Shown here piece by piece: positions 7,831-15,492 of a stretch of DNA of 29,866 nucleotides. The translations under genes and the position numbers were made by a program. Below the pieces are notes generated by a model. The model did no database searches, was not told the origin of the DNA, and worked only from the letters and a program-made list of their open reading frames with translations. Each line of letters begins with the position of its first letter. Within the stretch, counting starts at the first letter, position 1. The stretch covers positions 1 to 29,866 of the forward strand of contig DASRFJ010000228.1 in NCBI GenBank assembly GCA_035651595.1, written 5' to 3'. This DNA comes from JAFARZ01 sp035651595 (GTDB lineage: Bacteria; Actinomycetota; Actinomycetes; Streptosporangiales; Streptosporangiaceae).

Positions 7831-9042
7831 TTAGGAAATGCTCTCGGCGAGCAGCATCCCGGCGACGAACGTGTCGCCGAGGCCGACCGTGCTGGCCGGC
7901 GCGCGCAGGTGCGGCGCGGGCACGCAGGTGGCGCGCCACCCGTCGCCCAGCGGCGTATCACCAGGGCGGTCGGCCGTATAAGTGGCGTCGGGCGACGGCG
8001 CCAGCTCCGCGACCGGCCGGCCGGCCCGCGCCCGGGCGGCGGCCAGCGTGTTGCCGGCGAGCAGGACCGCGGCCTGCTCCCCCGGGTCACCGCGGTGAAC
8101 CGCGAGCGCCCAGTCGTCCGCGTGCACGATGACCCGGGCGGCGCCGCACCGCCGCGCCACGTCACGGGCCAGCAGCCGCGGGTCGCCGCTGCCGCCGGCC
8201 AGCATGAACAGTTCGGACAGGCTCAGCCCGACGGACGTCACCGTGCCAAGCTCCGCCGCCTCGCGCAGCCGGACGACGGAAGGGAACTCCGCCAGCTCGT
8301 GATGGATGACGGGCAGTCCCGCTTGTGACCACGCACGGATCAGGGCAAGCACCCAGGCTCGTTCGGGATAGTTGTCGTCGCCGAGACCGTTCAGCCCCGA
8401 GACCAGCCCAGCCCCGGCGCCGGCGGCCAGCCCGGGGGTCAGCGCCAGGTACTCCTCATCGCGTTCGACCGGCTCGTCGCCGAAGCGCAAGATGATGCGG
8501 CTGGAGCGGCCGATCGTCAGGTCCGGGTGCGCGACGCCGGCGGTGAACTCCAGGATGCAGTGCGGAAGTTTGGCGGGCGTCCCGCGCGGGGTGATCGCGC
8601 TGGCCGGCACGGTCGTGCCGACCGCACACACCAGCGCCTGCGGCTCGATCACCGCGAGCTGTTCGGCGCTGCGGTCGGCCAGCGCCAGCACGCTGCGCGC
8701 GCCGAGCGCCGCCAGCGCCCAGGACGCCTGCGGGCCGGTGCCGCCGACCTGGTACCGGTCCGGCTCCCCGAGCAGGCCGAACACCCAGGCCGGCCCCTCG
8801 GGCCACCTGGTCAGCAGCTCACCGCCGCGGCCGTGCCAGATCCGGTCGAGGATGCGGTCCAGCAGTTCGGCGCCGACCGGGTCGGCGGGCCGGGAGAGCA
8901 GGCGCGCCAGGCGCTCGGGCCCGACCGGGAAGATCGCGTCAACGCACGCGCTCGTGCCGGTGAACATCAGCCGCGCGTTCGGCGCGTGGCTGGCCAGGCG
9001 TTCTGCGGTGGCGCAATACGCCTGCGGCCAGTCGGGCGTCAT
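7831..9042 (-). CDS. ADP-dependent phosphofructokinase/glucokinase family sugar kinase
   Basis: This encodes a 403-aa ribokinase-fold kinase whose pattern matches the ADP-PFK/ADP-GK family rather than PfkB. It shows an N-terminal GTSACVDAIFP (substrate-side Asp), GGTGPQASWAL, a conserved HHELAEF segment followed by VTSVGLSLSEL, RVIVHADDWALAV, and the catalytic GLGDTF near the C-terminus (387-392; Asp390 as base). Archaeal members use ADP to phosphorylate glucose or fructose 6-phosphate, and some do both. The ATG at 9042 overlaps the permease stop by 4 bp (ATGA). Such kinases are unusual in bacterial sugar operons. If bifunctional, this enzyme could supply both phosphorylations needed before aldol cleavage. 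ADP use cannot be proved from sequence by eye. Confidence 0.78.
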   Translation of the reverse strand: MTPDWPQAYCATAERLASHAPNARLMFTGTSACVDAIFPVGPERLARLLSRPADPVGAELLDRILDRIWHGRGGELLTRWPEGPAWVFGLLGEPDRYQVGGTGPQASWALAALGARSVLALADRSAEQLAVIEPQALVCAVGTTVPASAITPRGTPAKLPHCILEFTAGVAHPDLTIGRSSRIILRFGDEPVERDEEYLALTPGLAAGAGAGLVSGLNGLGDDNYPERAWVLALIRAWSQAGLPVIHHELAEFPSVVRLREAAELGTVTSVGLSLSELFMLAGGSGDPRLLARDVARRCGAARVIVHADDWALAVHRGDPGEQAAVLLAGNTLAAARARAGRPVAELAPSPDATYTADRPGDTPLGDGWRATCVPAPHLRAPASTVGLGDTFVAGMLLAESIS

Positions 9043-9896
9043 CCCTTGACCGCCCCGGCCGTGACGCCGTCGACGATCCGACGCTGGAAGATCAGCACGA
9101 GCACGACCAGCGGTACCGTCACCACGACCGAAGCCGCCGCGATGTCACCCCACGGAATCGAGTACAGCCCGGTGAAGTTCGCGATGCCGACGGGGATCGT
9201 CTGGTGGCTCGGCGACGTCATCAGCGACAGCGCGAGCAGCAGCTCGTTCCAGCACGCGATGAAGCCGAGCAGCGCGGCCGGCACGACGCCGGGCGCGGCG
9301 ACGGGGATGATCACCGTCCACAGGGCGCGCAGCGGGCCGGCGCCGTCGATCCGCGCCGCCTCGTCCAGCTCGCGCGGAATCGTGCGGAAATGTCCCCACA
9401 GGATGTACACCATCAGCGGCAGCGACAGCCCGATGTAGACGCCGGACAGGCCGGTGTAGGTGTTGATCATGTGCAGGTTGATCAGCACCTGGTACAACGG
9501 GGTCACGATGGAGATCTGCGGGAACATGGACACCGCCAGCACCAGGCCGAGCACCACGCCCTTGCCGGGCAGCGGCAGCCGGGCGATCGCGTACGCGGCC
9601 AGCGCGGCGAACACCAGCGCGACGGCCGTCGCGGTCACGTCCACGATCACGCTGTTCGCGATGTACGGCGCGAAGTCCTTGGCCACGAACACGTTGCGGT
9701 AATGCTGGAGCGTGCCGCCGGGCACCGGCAGCCACGTCGGCGTGAACCGCGCCAGGTCGCGATCCGGCTCGAACGAGGTGACCAGCTGCCAGAGGAACGG
9801 GAACAGCGACCAGACCGCTATTCCGACGACCATTATCCCGAACGACAAACGTTTTACCTGCTTAGCCGTGCGCCGGCCGGAAGCTATCGCGACCAC
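9039..9896 (-). CDS. Carbohydrate ABC transporter permease (MalG/CUT1 type)
   Basis: This encodes a 285-aa inner-membrane permease with six predicted hydrophobic helices. It has the typical EAA loop EAARIDGAGPLRALWTVIIP in its C-terminal half, the contact for the ATPase subunit. It is the second permease of the sugar importer. The GTG at 9896 is supported by an AGGAGG site at 9906-9911 and lies 4 bp after the first permease stop. No ATP-binding subunit is encoded in this operon, as is common for actinobacterial CUT1 importers that share an MsiK-type ATPase encoded elsewhere. Substrate is presumably the mono- or disaccharide handled by the kinase, aldolase and isomerase downstream. Confidence 0.92.
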   Translation of the reverse strand: MVAIASGRRTAKQVKRLSFGIMVVGIAVWSLFPFLWQLVTSFEPDRDLARFTPTWLPVPGGTLQHYRNVFVAKDFAPYIANSVIVDVTATAVALVFAALAAYAIARLPLPGKGVVLGLVLAVSMFPQISIVTPLYQVLINLHMINTYTGLSGVYIGLSLPLMVYILWGHFRTIPRELDEAARIDGAGPLRALWTVIIPVAAPGVVPAALLGFIACWNELLLALSLMTSPSHQTIPVGIANFTGLYSIPWGDIAAASVVVTVPLVVLVLIFQRRIVDGVTAGAVKG

Positions 9897-9900
9897 TTGT

Positions 9901-10845
9901 TCACGCCTCCTGTCTGATTCGCCGGACGATGAACACGCCGAACAGCGCGGCGATCAGGACCTCGGTGATGAACATGGCGGTGGCGATCGCGGAGCCGTAG
10001 CCGATCTGGAGGCCGGAGAACAGCACGTTGTACGCGTAGGTCGACATCGTCTGCGTGCTGCTGGCCGGGCCGCCGCCGGTCACCACGTACGGCAGGTCGA
10101 AGACCCGGAACGCGTCCAGCGCCCGGAGCAGGGACGCGACAAGCAGCGCCGGCATCAGCAGCGGCAGCCGCACCCGCCAGAAGTAGCTCCACGCCGACGC
10201 GCCGTCGATGCGGGCGGCCTCTTCGAGGCCGGGCGGTATCGTCTGGAGGCCGGCCAGCAGGAGCAGCGCCATGAACGGCGTGGTCTTCCAGATGTCGGCC
10301 GCCATCAGCGTCGGCAGCGCGAACGTCGTCGAGCCGAGGAAGTTCACCGGCTGGCCTACCAGGTGGGTCTTGACCAGCAGGTAGTTCACCAGCCCGCCCT
10401 GGTCGAACAGCCAGCTGAACATCCGCGCGGTGACCACGGTGGGGATCGCCCAGGGCACCAGCACGGCGGCGCGGACGAAGCCGCGGCCGCGGAACTTCTC
10501 GTACAGCGCGAGCGCGATCACGAGGCCGAGCAGGGTCTCCGCGATCGTCGTCACGGCGGTGAACTCGAGCGTCTGCCGCCACGCCTTCCAGAAGATGGCG
10601 TCGTGCACCAGGTGGCGGGCATTGGCCAGGCCGGTGAAGCTGTCGCTCTGGCTTTCCAGGCTGGTGTTGCGGAACGCCATCCAGATCGTGCGCAGCACCG
10701 GGTACAGCGACACCGCGAGCAGGCTGGCCAGCATGGGCACGACCAGCAGGAACGGGATCAGCCATTGGCTTTTGCGTGCGTACCTCTTGCGACGTGGCCG
10801 GCTCGCGGGCGGCTGCTCGACGGCGCGCGCTATCTCGGTGAGCAT
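9901..10845 (-). CDS. Carbohydrate ABC transporter permease (MalF/CUT1 type)
   Basis: This encodes a 314-aa membrane protein with a basic cytoplasmic N-terminus, about six hydrophobic helices and the EAA motif EEAARIDGASAWSYFWRVRL at about residues 212-231. It pairs with the MalG-like permease to form the channel of a sugar importer. The ATG at 10845 lies 4 bp after the solute-binding-protein stop and has no strong Shine-Dalgarno of its own, so translational coupling is likely. Gene order (binding protein, MalF-like, MalG-like) is the standard CUT1 arrangement. Confidence 0.92.
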   Translation of the reverse strand: MLTEIARAVEQPPASRPRRKRYARKSQWLIPFLLVVPMLASLLAVSLYPVLRTIWMAFRNTSLESQSDSFTGLANARHLVHDAIFWKAWRQTLEFTAVTTIAETLLGLVIALALYEKFRGRGFVRAAVLVPWAIPTVVTARMFSWLFDQGGLVNYLLVKTHLVGQPVNFLGSTTFALPTLMAADIWKTTPFMALLLLAGLQTIPPGLEEAARIDGASAWSYFWRVRLPLLMPALLVASLLRALDAFRVFDLPYVVTGGGPASSTQTMSTYAYNVLFSGLQIGYGSAIATAMFITEVLIAALFGVFIVRRIRQEA

Positions 10846-10849
10846 GGGC

Positions 10850-12202
10850 TTAACCGATGATCTGCTCGATCTGGGCCTTGGTCGAGGACAGGTTGGACTG
10901 GATCTGGCCGGTGGACAGCGCGGCCGACACGCCGGCCTGGATCGCGAGGCTGATCTGGGAGTACTTCGGCGTCTTGGGGCGGGGCGTGCCGCCGGGGAAG
11001 ATGTTCTGGAGCTGCACCATGAACGGGTTGACCTTGGCGAGCAGCGGCTGGGAGTAGACGCTCGGCCGGCTCGGGGCCAGGCCGAGCTGGGTGGCGAACT
11101 TGAGCTGGGTCGCCGGGCTGGACATCCAGGTGAGGAAGTCGACCGCCGCGCTCTTCTTGGTGCTGGACGCGTTCATGCCGAACTGGTACCCGCCCAGGCA
11201 GGCCGAGCTTTTGCCGCCGGGGAAGGCAGGCAGCTTGGTGACCGCGACCTTGCCTGCCACGGTCGAGGTGGACTTGTTCTGCGCGTCGTTCCACACGAAC
11301 GACCAATTGCGCAGGAACCCCGCTTTGCCGCCGAGGAACGGAAGCTCGCTGGGTACCTCATCCCAGGACAGCGCGGCCTTCGGCGTGACCTTGTCCTTGG
11401 AGAACGTGTCGTACATGAACTGGACGGCTTGGACGGCGGCTGGGTCGGCGATCGTCACGGTCTTGCCGTCCGGTCCGAGTATCGACCCGCCGTTCGAGCC
11501 GATGAACTCCACCAGGTCGCAGACCAGCACCTCTTCCTGCTTGGCCTGCCAGTTGAACCCATCGGCGACCTTGCCTTCGCCGGTGATTTGCTGCGCTGTG
11601 GTGACTAGCTCTGCCCAGCTTTGCGGGGCGGTTGGTATGAGATCTTTGCGGTAGTAGAGCATGCCTGCGTCTAGGTACCACGGGAGCGCGTGCATCGCGC
11701 CGTTGTACGTGCAGGCGTCTATGACGCCGGGGAAGTACTGGGCCTTCGCTGACGCGTTGAAGTAGTCGTCCAGCGGCGCCGACCAGCCCGCGCCGGCGAA
11801 CTCGGAGATCCAGATGATGTCGCCGGTGAACACGTCGATGCCGCCGTCCCGGGCGGAGAGTGCCTGGACGAGCTGCTGGTGCACTTCGGTGCTCTGGCTC
11901 GGCGTGGGCAGCTCCTGGAACTGGACGTTCACCAGCTTCTGGGAGTTGTTGTACTCCTCGACGATCTGGCCGATCGACTCCTGCGCGAAGAACTTCGCGC
12001 TGGCGAACGTGATCGTGGTCTTGCCCCCGCTCGTCGTCGTCCCGCTGCTGCTGCCGCTGGCGCACGCGGCGAGGGCGGGCGCCGCGGCGGTGGCGGCGGC
12101 CGCGGCCCCGAGACCCCTGATGAAGTGACGCCGGCTCAACGGGGTGCGTCTGGGTGGCACAGGGGGCGGCACTAGGGGTGGCACTGGGGGTGGCACTGGC
12201 AT
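10850..12202 (-). CDS. Sugar ABC transporter solute-binding lipoprotein with Tat signal and Pro/Val-rich N-terminus
   Basis: This encodes a 450-aa family 1 extracellular solute-binding protein. The N-terminus is odd: about 17 residues of a repeating VPP pattern precede a twin-arginine motif SRRHFIRG (23-30), an Ala-rich hydrophobic stretch and a lipobox LAAC with the acylated Cys47. A Ser/Thr/Gly linker leads into the mature domain (from about 60). The ATG at 12202 is preferred because GAGGAG lies at 12208-12213 and the longer open frame upstream would add about 34 codons without a site. The protein would be exported folded and anchored outside the membrane, delivering sugar to the two permeases. 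It is the first gene of the minus-strand operon, divergent from the DeoR-family gene. Confidence 0.9.
   Translation of the reverse strand: MPVPPPVPPLVPPPVPPRRTPLSRRHFIRGLGAAAAATAAAPALAACASGSSSGTTTSGGKTTITFASAKFFAQESIGQIVEEYNNSQKLVNVQFQELPTPSQSTEVHQQLVQALSARDGGIDVFTGDIIWISEFAGAGWSAPLDDYFNASAKAQYFPGVIDACTYNGAMHALPWYLDAGMLYYRKDLIPTAPQSWAELVTTAQQITGEGKVADGFNWQAKQEEVLVCDLVEFIGSNGGSILGPDGKTVTIADPAAVQAVQFMYDTFSKDKVTPKAALSWDEVPSELPFLGGKAGFLRNWSFVWNDAQNKSTSTVAGKVAVTKLPAFPGGKSSACLGGYQFGMNASSTKKSAAVDFLTWMSSPATQLKFATQLGLAPSRPSVYSQPLLAKVNPFMVQLQNIFPGGTPRPKTPKYSQISLAIQAGVSAALSTGQIQSNLSSTKAQIEQIIG
12150..12200. repeat. Tandem repeat encoding the VPP tract
   Basis: The first codons of the solute-binding-protein gene consist of imperfect 12-15 base units built on ggtggcac plus a G run (plus-strand view), four to five units in all. 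They encode the Val/Pro-Pro repeat. Such slippage-prone DNA at a gene start may vary in length between strains. Confidence 0.6.
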
Positions 12203-12251
12203 ACCGGCTCCTCGGACGAGTTTGATGCGGGACTGTGCGAGATTACTGCAA

Positions 12252-12280
12252 TAGTTAACCGTCGTCGCGTCGTAAGTCAA
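12252..12280 (-). promoter_or_regulatory. Candidate sigma70-type promoter of the sugar operon
   Basis: Reading the minus strand, a TTGACT -35 (12275-12280) is followed after 17 bases by a TAACTA -10-like hexamer (12252-12257). The -10 ends 50 bp before the solute-binding-protein ATG. It lies in the 151-bp divergent gap with the DeoR-family gene, where repression by that regulator would be expected. The -35 is strong and the -10 is only fair. Confidence 0.45.
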
Positions 12281-12316
12281 GCTTAGATTGGCATAGACTT
12301 GCACAGAGACGCATGG

Positions 12317-12339
12317 CGGGGCAAGCTAGAGTTGCCCCG
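12317..12339. promoter_or_regulatory. 8-bp inverted repeat before the DeoR-family gene
   Basis: A perfect inverted repeat, cggggcaa (12317-12324) and ttgccccg (12332-12339), with a 7-base spacer ends 3 bases before the GGAGGTGG site of the DeoR-family gene. It could be an operator for autoregulation or an RNA hairpin affecting translation. Which of the two is not decidable from the sequence. Confidence 0.4.
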
Positions 12340-12353
12340 TTGGAGGTGGTCAA

Positions 12354-13166
12354 GTGCCCGCGCAGGAACGGATCGGGATCGCTGAGCGCGACGCGGACGG
12401 CGTGCTGCCCGGCCGGCGCCGTGCGCTGCTGACCGCGTTCATCGACGAGCACGGCCAGGCCACGGTGGTCGAACTGGCGGACGCGTTCAGCGTCTCGGCC
12501 GACACGGTGCGGCGGGACCTGGACTGGCTGGCCAAACGCGGCGCGGTATCGCGCACCTACGGCGGGGCGGTGTCGGTGACCGGGCTGGCCACGACGGACA
12601 CGTCGTTCAGCGACCGGTCCTCGGTGCACCGCGACGAGAAGGGCCGGATCGCCGCCGCCGCGGCGGAGCGGATCGCGGACGGGGAGACCGTGATCATCAA
12701 CGGCGGGACGACCACGCTCGCCGTCGCTGGCGCGCTCGGGGTCCGGCGCAACCTCACGATCGTCACGAACAACCTGCGGCTGCCCGCCGCGCTGCCGACC
12801 GCCGCGGTACGCGACGTCTACCTGATCGGCGGCAGTTGCCGGGTCGCGTCCAACGTGACCATCGGACCGGTGACGTTCCCCGGCACCGAGGGCATCAGCG
12901 CCGACGTGGCCGTCATCGGCGTCGGCGGGGTCGCGGCCCGGGCCGGCTTCACCACCACCAGCCTGCAAGAAGCACAGATGATGGCGGAGATGATCCAGTC
13001 CGCCCAGCGGACGCTCGTCGTGGCCGACTCGTCGAAGTTCGGCCGCAGCGCGTTCGCGCACATCGTCCGCCTCGACGCGGCCGCGATGCTCGTCACCGAC
13101 CGCATGCCAGACGGCGACCTGCTAGACGCCCTCACCGCCGCCGAAGTAGAAATCGCCGTCGCCTGA
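12354..13166 (+). CDS. DeoR-family transcriptional regulator of the sugar operon
   Basis: This encodes a 270-aa regulator. Residues about 20-75 form the DeoR winged helix (…VVELADAFSVSADTVRRDL…). Residues about 88-250 form the DeoR C-terminal sugar-phosphate sensor domain, with INGGTTTLAVA and the later IGGSCR. The family usually represses sugar-catabolic operons and is released by a phosphorylated intermediate. The GTG at 12354 is supported by GGAGGTGG at 12342-12349. It is divergent from the binding-protein gene and shares its 151-bp promoter region. Functional analogy is with LacR of the tagatose-6-phosphate pathway, also a DeoR-type protein, because a LacD-like aldolase lies in the operon. 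The inducer is inferred, not known. Confidence 0.88.
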   Translation: MPAQERIGIAERDADGVLPGRRRALLTAFIDEHGQATVVELADAFSVSADTVRRDLDWLAKRGAVSRTYGGAVSVTGLATTDTSFSDRSSVHRDEKGRIAAAAAERIADGETVIINGGTTTLAVAGALGVRRNLTIVTNNLRLPAALPTAAVRDVYLIGGSCRVASNVTIGPVTFPGTEGISADVAVIGVGGVAARAGFTTTSLQEAQMMAEMIQSAQRTLVVADSSKFGRSAFAHIVRLDAAAMLVTDRMPDGDLLDALTAAEVEIAVA

Positions 13167-13191
13167 AGCTGCCGCGCACGCTGGCCCCCGC

Positions 13192-13289
13192 GCGCCCGGC
13201 GCGCCCGCGTCCTTGGCCCGCGCCCTTGGCCCGCGTCCTTGGCCCGCGCCCGGCGCGCCCGCGTCCTTGGCCCGCGCCCTTGGCCCGCG
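13192..13289. repeat. GC-only tandem repeat, 54-bp period, two copies
   Basis: Two near-identical units start at 13192 and 13246 (the second is incomplete). Each contains gcgcccggcgcgcccgcg and then short sub-repeats of ccttggcccgcg type with a period of about 15 bp. The tract begins about 25 bp after the DeoR-family stop. I see no credible gene in it on either strand. Confidence 0.7.
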
Positions 13290-13340
13290 CGCGACCTGCC
13301 CGTGATCCGGCTGCTCCCCGTCCCAAATCCGGATATCTGA

Positions 13341-13795
13341 CCATATTTCGGGCGAGTCGCGGAGTGGGCCAGATTATTGCGGACAGCTACCCCCCAGATC
13401 GGACCTCGTTGGCTTATTCCGGGGTTTGCCCGGATCGCTGGCTGCGCGGTGAGCGTGCGGCTGGCTTGAAGGGCCTGGATAGCGTGGTGGTTTTCCCCTT
13501 TGTGGTAGCGGGACCCTTGTTCACGGGGGCCGGTCTTCCACGATGGGGAAATCTTCCACGTTGCTGACGGACTGCGGGTGCGCTCCTGTCCCGGTAGCCG
13601 CACGCTGCACTCCAGGCACAGGCTGCGCGCACACGGCCAGACCCGGCGGCCAGACCCGGCGGCCAGGCCCAGCGGCCGGCACGGGCCATGCGTGCGCATT
13701 CGCCAACAGAGTCCAGACTGGGAGGGTAACTGTCCGCAATAATTTCGAGCCTTCCCCCAGAGGCAGAGCCACCGCCGAACCTGCCGGACATAAGC
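13341..13795. repeat. Dispersed repeat, expanded inverted copy with 324-bp interior
   Basis: This is the second member of the family found at 4370-4506, in opposite orientation. The arms are attattgcggacagctacc… (13373-13395) and its imperfect reverse complement (13720-13743), about 21 of 23 bases matching. Unlike the compact copy, the arms are separated by 324 bp. The outer flanks match the other copy without gaps: 24 of 32 bases on one side, and on the other a 35-base spacer of equal length ended by the identical ccggacataagc (13784-13795). The interior shows some further inverted similarity just inside the arms but no open frame that looks like a transposase. It fills most of the 700-bp gene-free stretch between the DeoR-family gene and the small membrane-protein gene. 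Confidence 0.7.
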
Positions 13796-13868
13796 GGACA
13801 CTACGGGCAATCTACTTAACAAGCGCGCCACAATCCGGGCCTAGGGCAGGGGCCCATGCGCACGATCG

Positions 13869-14396
13869 TTACCGGCGGTAGAACGCCCAGAGGTCGACCG
13901 CGTTGTACCGCGGGAAGACGTAGGAGAACGTCGCGCCGGACGTGGTCCAACCGTCGAGCCGGAACTGCGCGCCACCGCTGAGGGTGAACAGCGCGTACCA
14001 CGTGCCGTCCCCGCGGGTGATCTGCCACGTGCCACGACCGTCGGCCGGGTGCGGTCTGCCGTCGCCCGCCGGATCGTCCGCATCCGCTGGCAGGCCGGCG
14101 GCCGTGAACGTGCCCGCCAGCTGTACCCGCAACGTCGCGCCGTCGCTGTCGGTCCAGGTCCCGGCGACCGACGCCGGGGCTGGCCTGCCCTGTTCGTATG
14201 CCGAGGTCAGGACCCGGACGTTGCCCAGGATGAGCAGCCCCACACCAGCCAGCAGCGCGATCAGGCTGGTCCAGCGCCGCCGCCTGGCGATCACGACGAG
14301 GGCGGCAAGCAGCCCGCCGCCGGCCGCGAGGTCGAGCAGCACGATAAGCAGCCCGATTAGCACAATTCGAGGATAAGCACTCGAGCCGGTGCCCAC
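13869..14396 (-). CDS. Small membrane-anchored protein of unknown function
   Basis: This encodes a 175-aa protein with two hydrophobic helices near the N-terminus (about residues 9-36 and 43-62) separated by a basic ARRRRW loop. They are followed by an external domain of about 105 residues rich in Gly, Thr and aromatic residues (…VAGTWTDSDGATLRV…, WQITRGDGTWYALF, ending DLWAFYRR) that looks like an all-beta, lipocalin-like fold. I do not recognise a named family. The GTG at 14396 has no good ribosome-binding site, so the start is uncertain. It is divergent from the LacI-family gene, and one LacI-type palindrome (14434-14449) lies between them. Composition and codon use are normal for the window, so I take it as a real gene. 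Confidence 0.65.
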   Translation of the reverse strand: MGTGSSAYPRIVLIGLLIVLLDLAAGGGLLAALVVIARRRRWTSLIALLAGVGLLILGNVRVLTSAYEQGRPAPASVAGTWTDSDGATLRVQLAGTFTAAGLPADADDPAGDGRPHPADGRGTWQITRGDGTWYALFTLSGGAQFRLDGWTTSGATFSYVFPRYNAVDLWAFYRR

Positions 14397-14433
14397 CTGG
14401 TGGAACTGGTGCGGGTTGGCTACGATTCGCCAT

Positions 14434-14449
14434 GCGAGAACGTTTGCGC
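14434..14449. promoter_or_regulatory. LacI-type operator-like palindrome 1 (before lacI-family gene)
   Basis: The 16-base site gcgagaacgtttgcgc is centred on a CpG, with 6 of 8 symmetric positions matching. It lies 31 bp before the proposed start of the LacI-family gene and is closely similar to sites at 17112-17127 and 17191-17206. Central-CG palindromes of this kind are typical LacI-family operators. Autoregulation is the natural inference. Confidence 0.5.
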
Positions 14450-14480
14450 AGGAGTTTCACAGAAGCGGGAGCGAGTGGGC

Positions 14481-15491
14481 TTGACGGTCGATTTGCGGCA
14501 GGTGGCGCGGCAAAGCGGGGTGTCCGTGAGCACCGCCTCGCGGGCGCTGCGCGGCTCGAGCCGGGTGAGCGACGAGACGGCGGCCAAGGTGCGGGCGGTG
14601 GCCGCCGCGCTCGGGTACCGGCCGAACGCCAGTGCGCGGGCGCTGCGCACGACCAGGTCGGCGTTCGTCGGCCTGGTGGTGACCAACCTCATGAACACGA
14701 GCTTCCACACGATCGCCGAAGTCGTGCAGCGCGAGATGGCCCGCCGTGGCTACCAGCTCATGCTGTCGGTCACCTCCGGCGACCCGGCCCAGGAGCGCGC
14801 GGCGCTGCACACGCTGGTCGACCACAGCGCGGCGGGGGTGATCGTGGTGGGCTCGGACAGCGAGGCGACCGGGGAGCTGCGCGAGCACGGCATGCCGACC
14901 GTCCATCTGGCCCGGCGGCCGCGGGACCCGGCCGGCGATTGCGTGCTCGGAGACGACATCGCCGGCGGCCGGACGGCCACCGAGTACCTGCTGGACCGGG
15001 GACACCGGCGGATCGCGATCGTCACCGGCCCGCACGAGGTGCAGTCCGCTCGGGAGCGGACGCAGGGCTACTGGCTGGCCATGCGGGCGGCGGGCGTGCC
15101 GGTGGCCGACGAGCTGACGGTCGCGACCGCGCTCAGCCCGGAAGCCGGCGCCCCGGCGGTCGAGGGTCTGCTCGGGCTGCCCGGCCGCCAGCGGCCGACC
15201 GCGCTGATCATCGCGAACCACGAGGCCAGCTACGGTGCGCTGCCCGCGCTGCGGGAATGCGCCGCGGCGATCCCCGATGAGCTGTCGGTGATCAGCTACG
15301 AGGACACCGCGCTGGCCCGCTGGTGGCACCCGGCCATCACGGTGATCGACAACAACGCACGGCAGATGGGCGAGCTGGCCGCCCGGCTGCTGCTCCGGCG
15401 GCTGGAGCCAGGCGACGACGACCACGCCGAGTTCAGCGAGTTCCGGGTCGGCACCAGGCTGATCGAGCGGTATTCCTGCCGGGCGATCTGA
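14481..15491 (+). CDS. LacI-family transcriptional regulator
   Basis: This encodes a 336-aa repressor. Residues about 3-50 are the LacI HTH with its hinge helix (DLRQVARQSGVSVSTASRAL … YRPNASARAL). Residues about 60-330 are a periplasmic-binding-protein-like ligand domain (FVGLVVTNL, GVIVVGSD, HRRIAIVTGP, ALIIANHEASYGAL, ELSVISYED). I chose the TTG at 14481 because GGGAG at 14467-14471 is 9 bases before it and the HTH begins three residues in. A GTG at 14475 is possible. The gene is convergent with the DUF885 gene (one base between stops). Three similar palindromes, before this gene and in the DUF885/dppA gap, suggest it controls itself, the peptidase-like gene and the transporter operon. The ligand is unknown. 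Confidence 0.88.
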   Translation: MTVDLRQVARQSGVSVSTASRALRGSSRVSDETAAKVRAVAAALGYRPNASARALRTTRSAFVGLVVTNLMNTSFHTIAEVVQREMARRGYQLMLSVTSGDPAQERAALHTLVDHSAAGVIVVGSDSEATGELREHGMPTVHLARRPRDPAGDCVLGDDIAGGRTATEYLLDRGHRRIAIVTGPHEVQSARERTQGYWLAMRAAGVPVADELTVATALSPEAGAPAVEGLLGLPGRQRPTALIIANHEASYGALPALRECAAAIPDELSVISYEDTALARWWHPAITVIDNNARQMGELAARLLLRRLEPGDDDHAEFSEFRVGTRLIERYSCRAI

Positions 15492-15492
15492 C

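Noticed and set aside
9849..9860. An aaacgtttt sequence resembling the LacI-type sites
   Set aside because: It lies inside permease codons for common residues, has only weak symmetry, and is far from the LacI locus.
6805..12202. Sulfoquinovose (sulfo-glycolysis) operon, because of the class I aldolase and isomerase
   Set aside because: No sulfoquinovosidase, SQ isomerase or sulfolactaldehyde enzyme is present, and the kinase is ADP-PFK/GK-like. A generic hexose pathway fits better.
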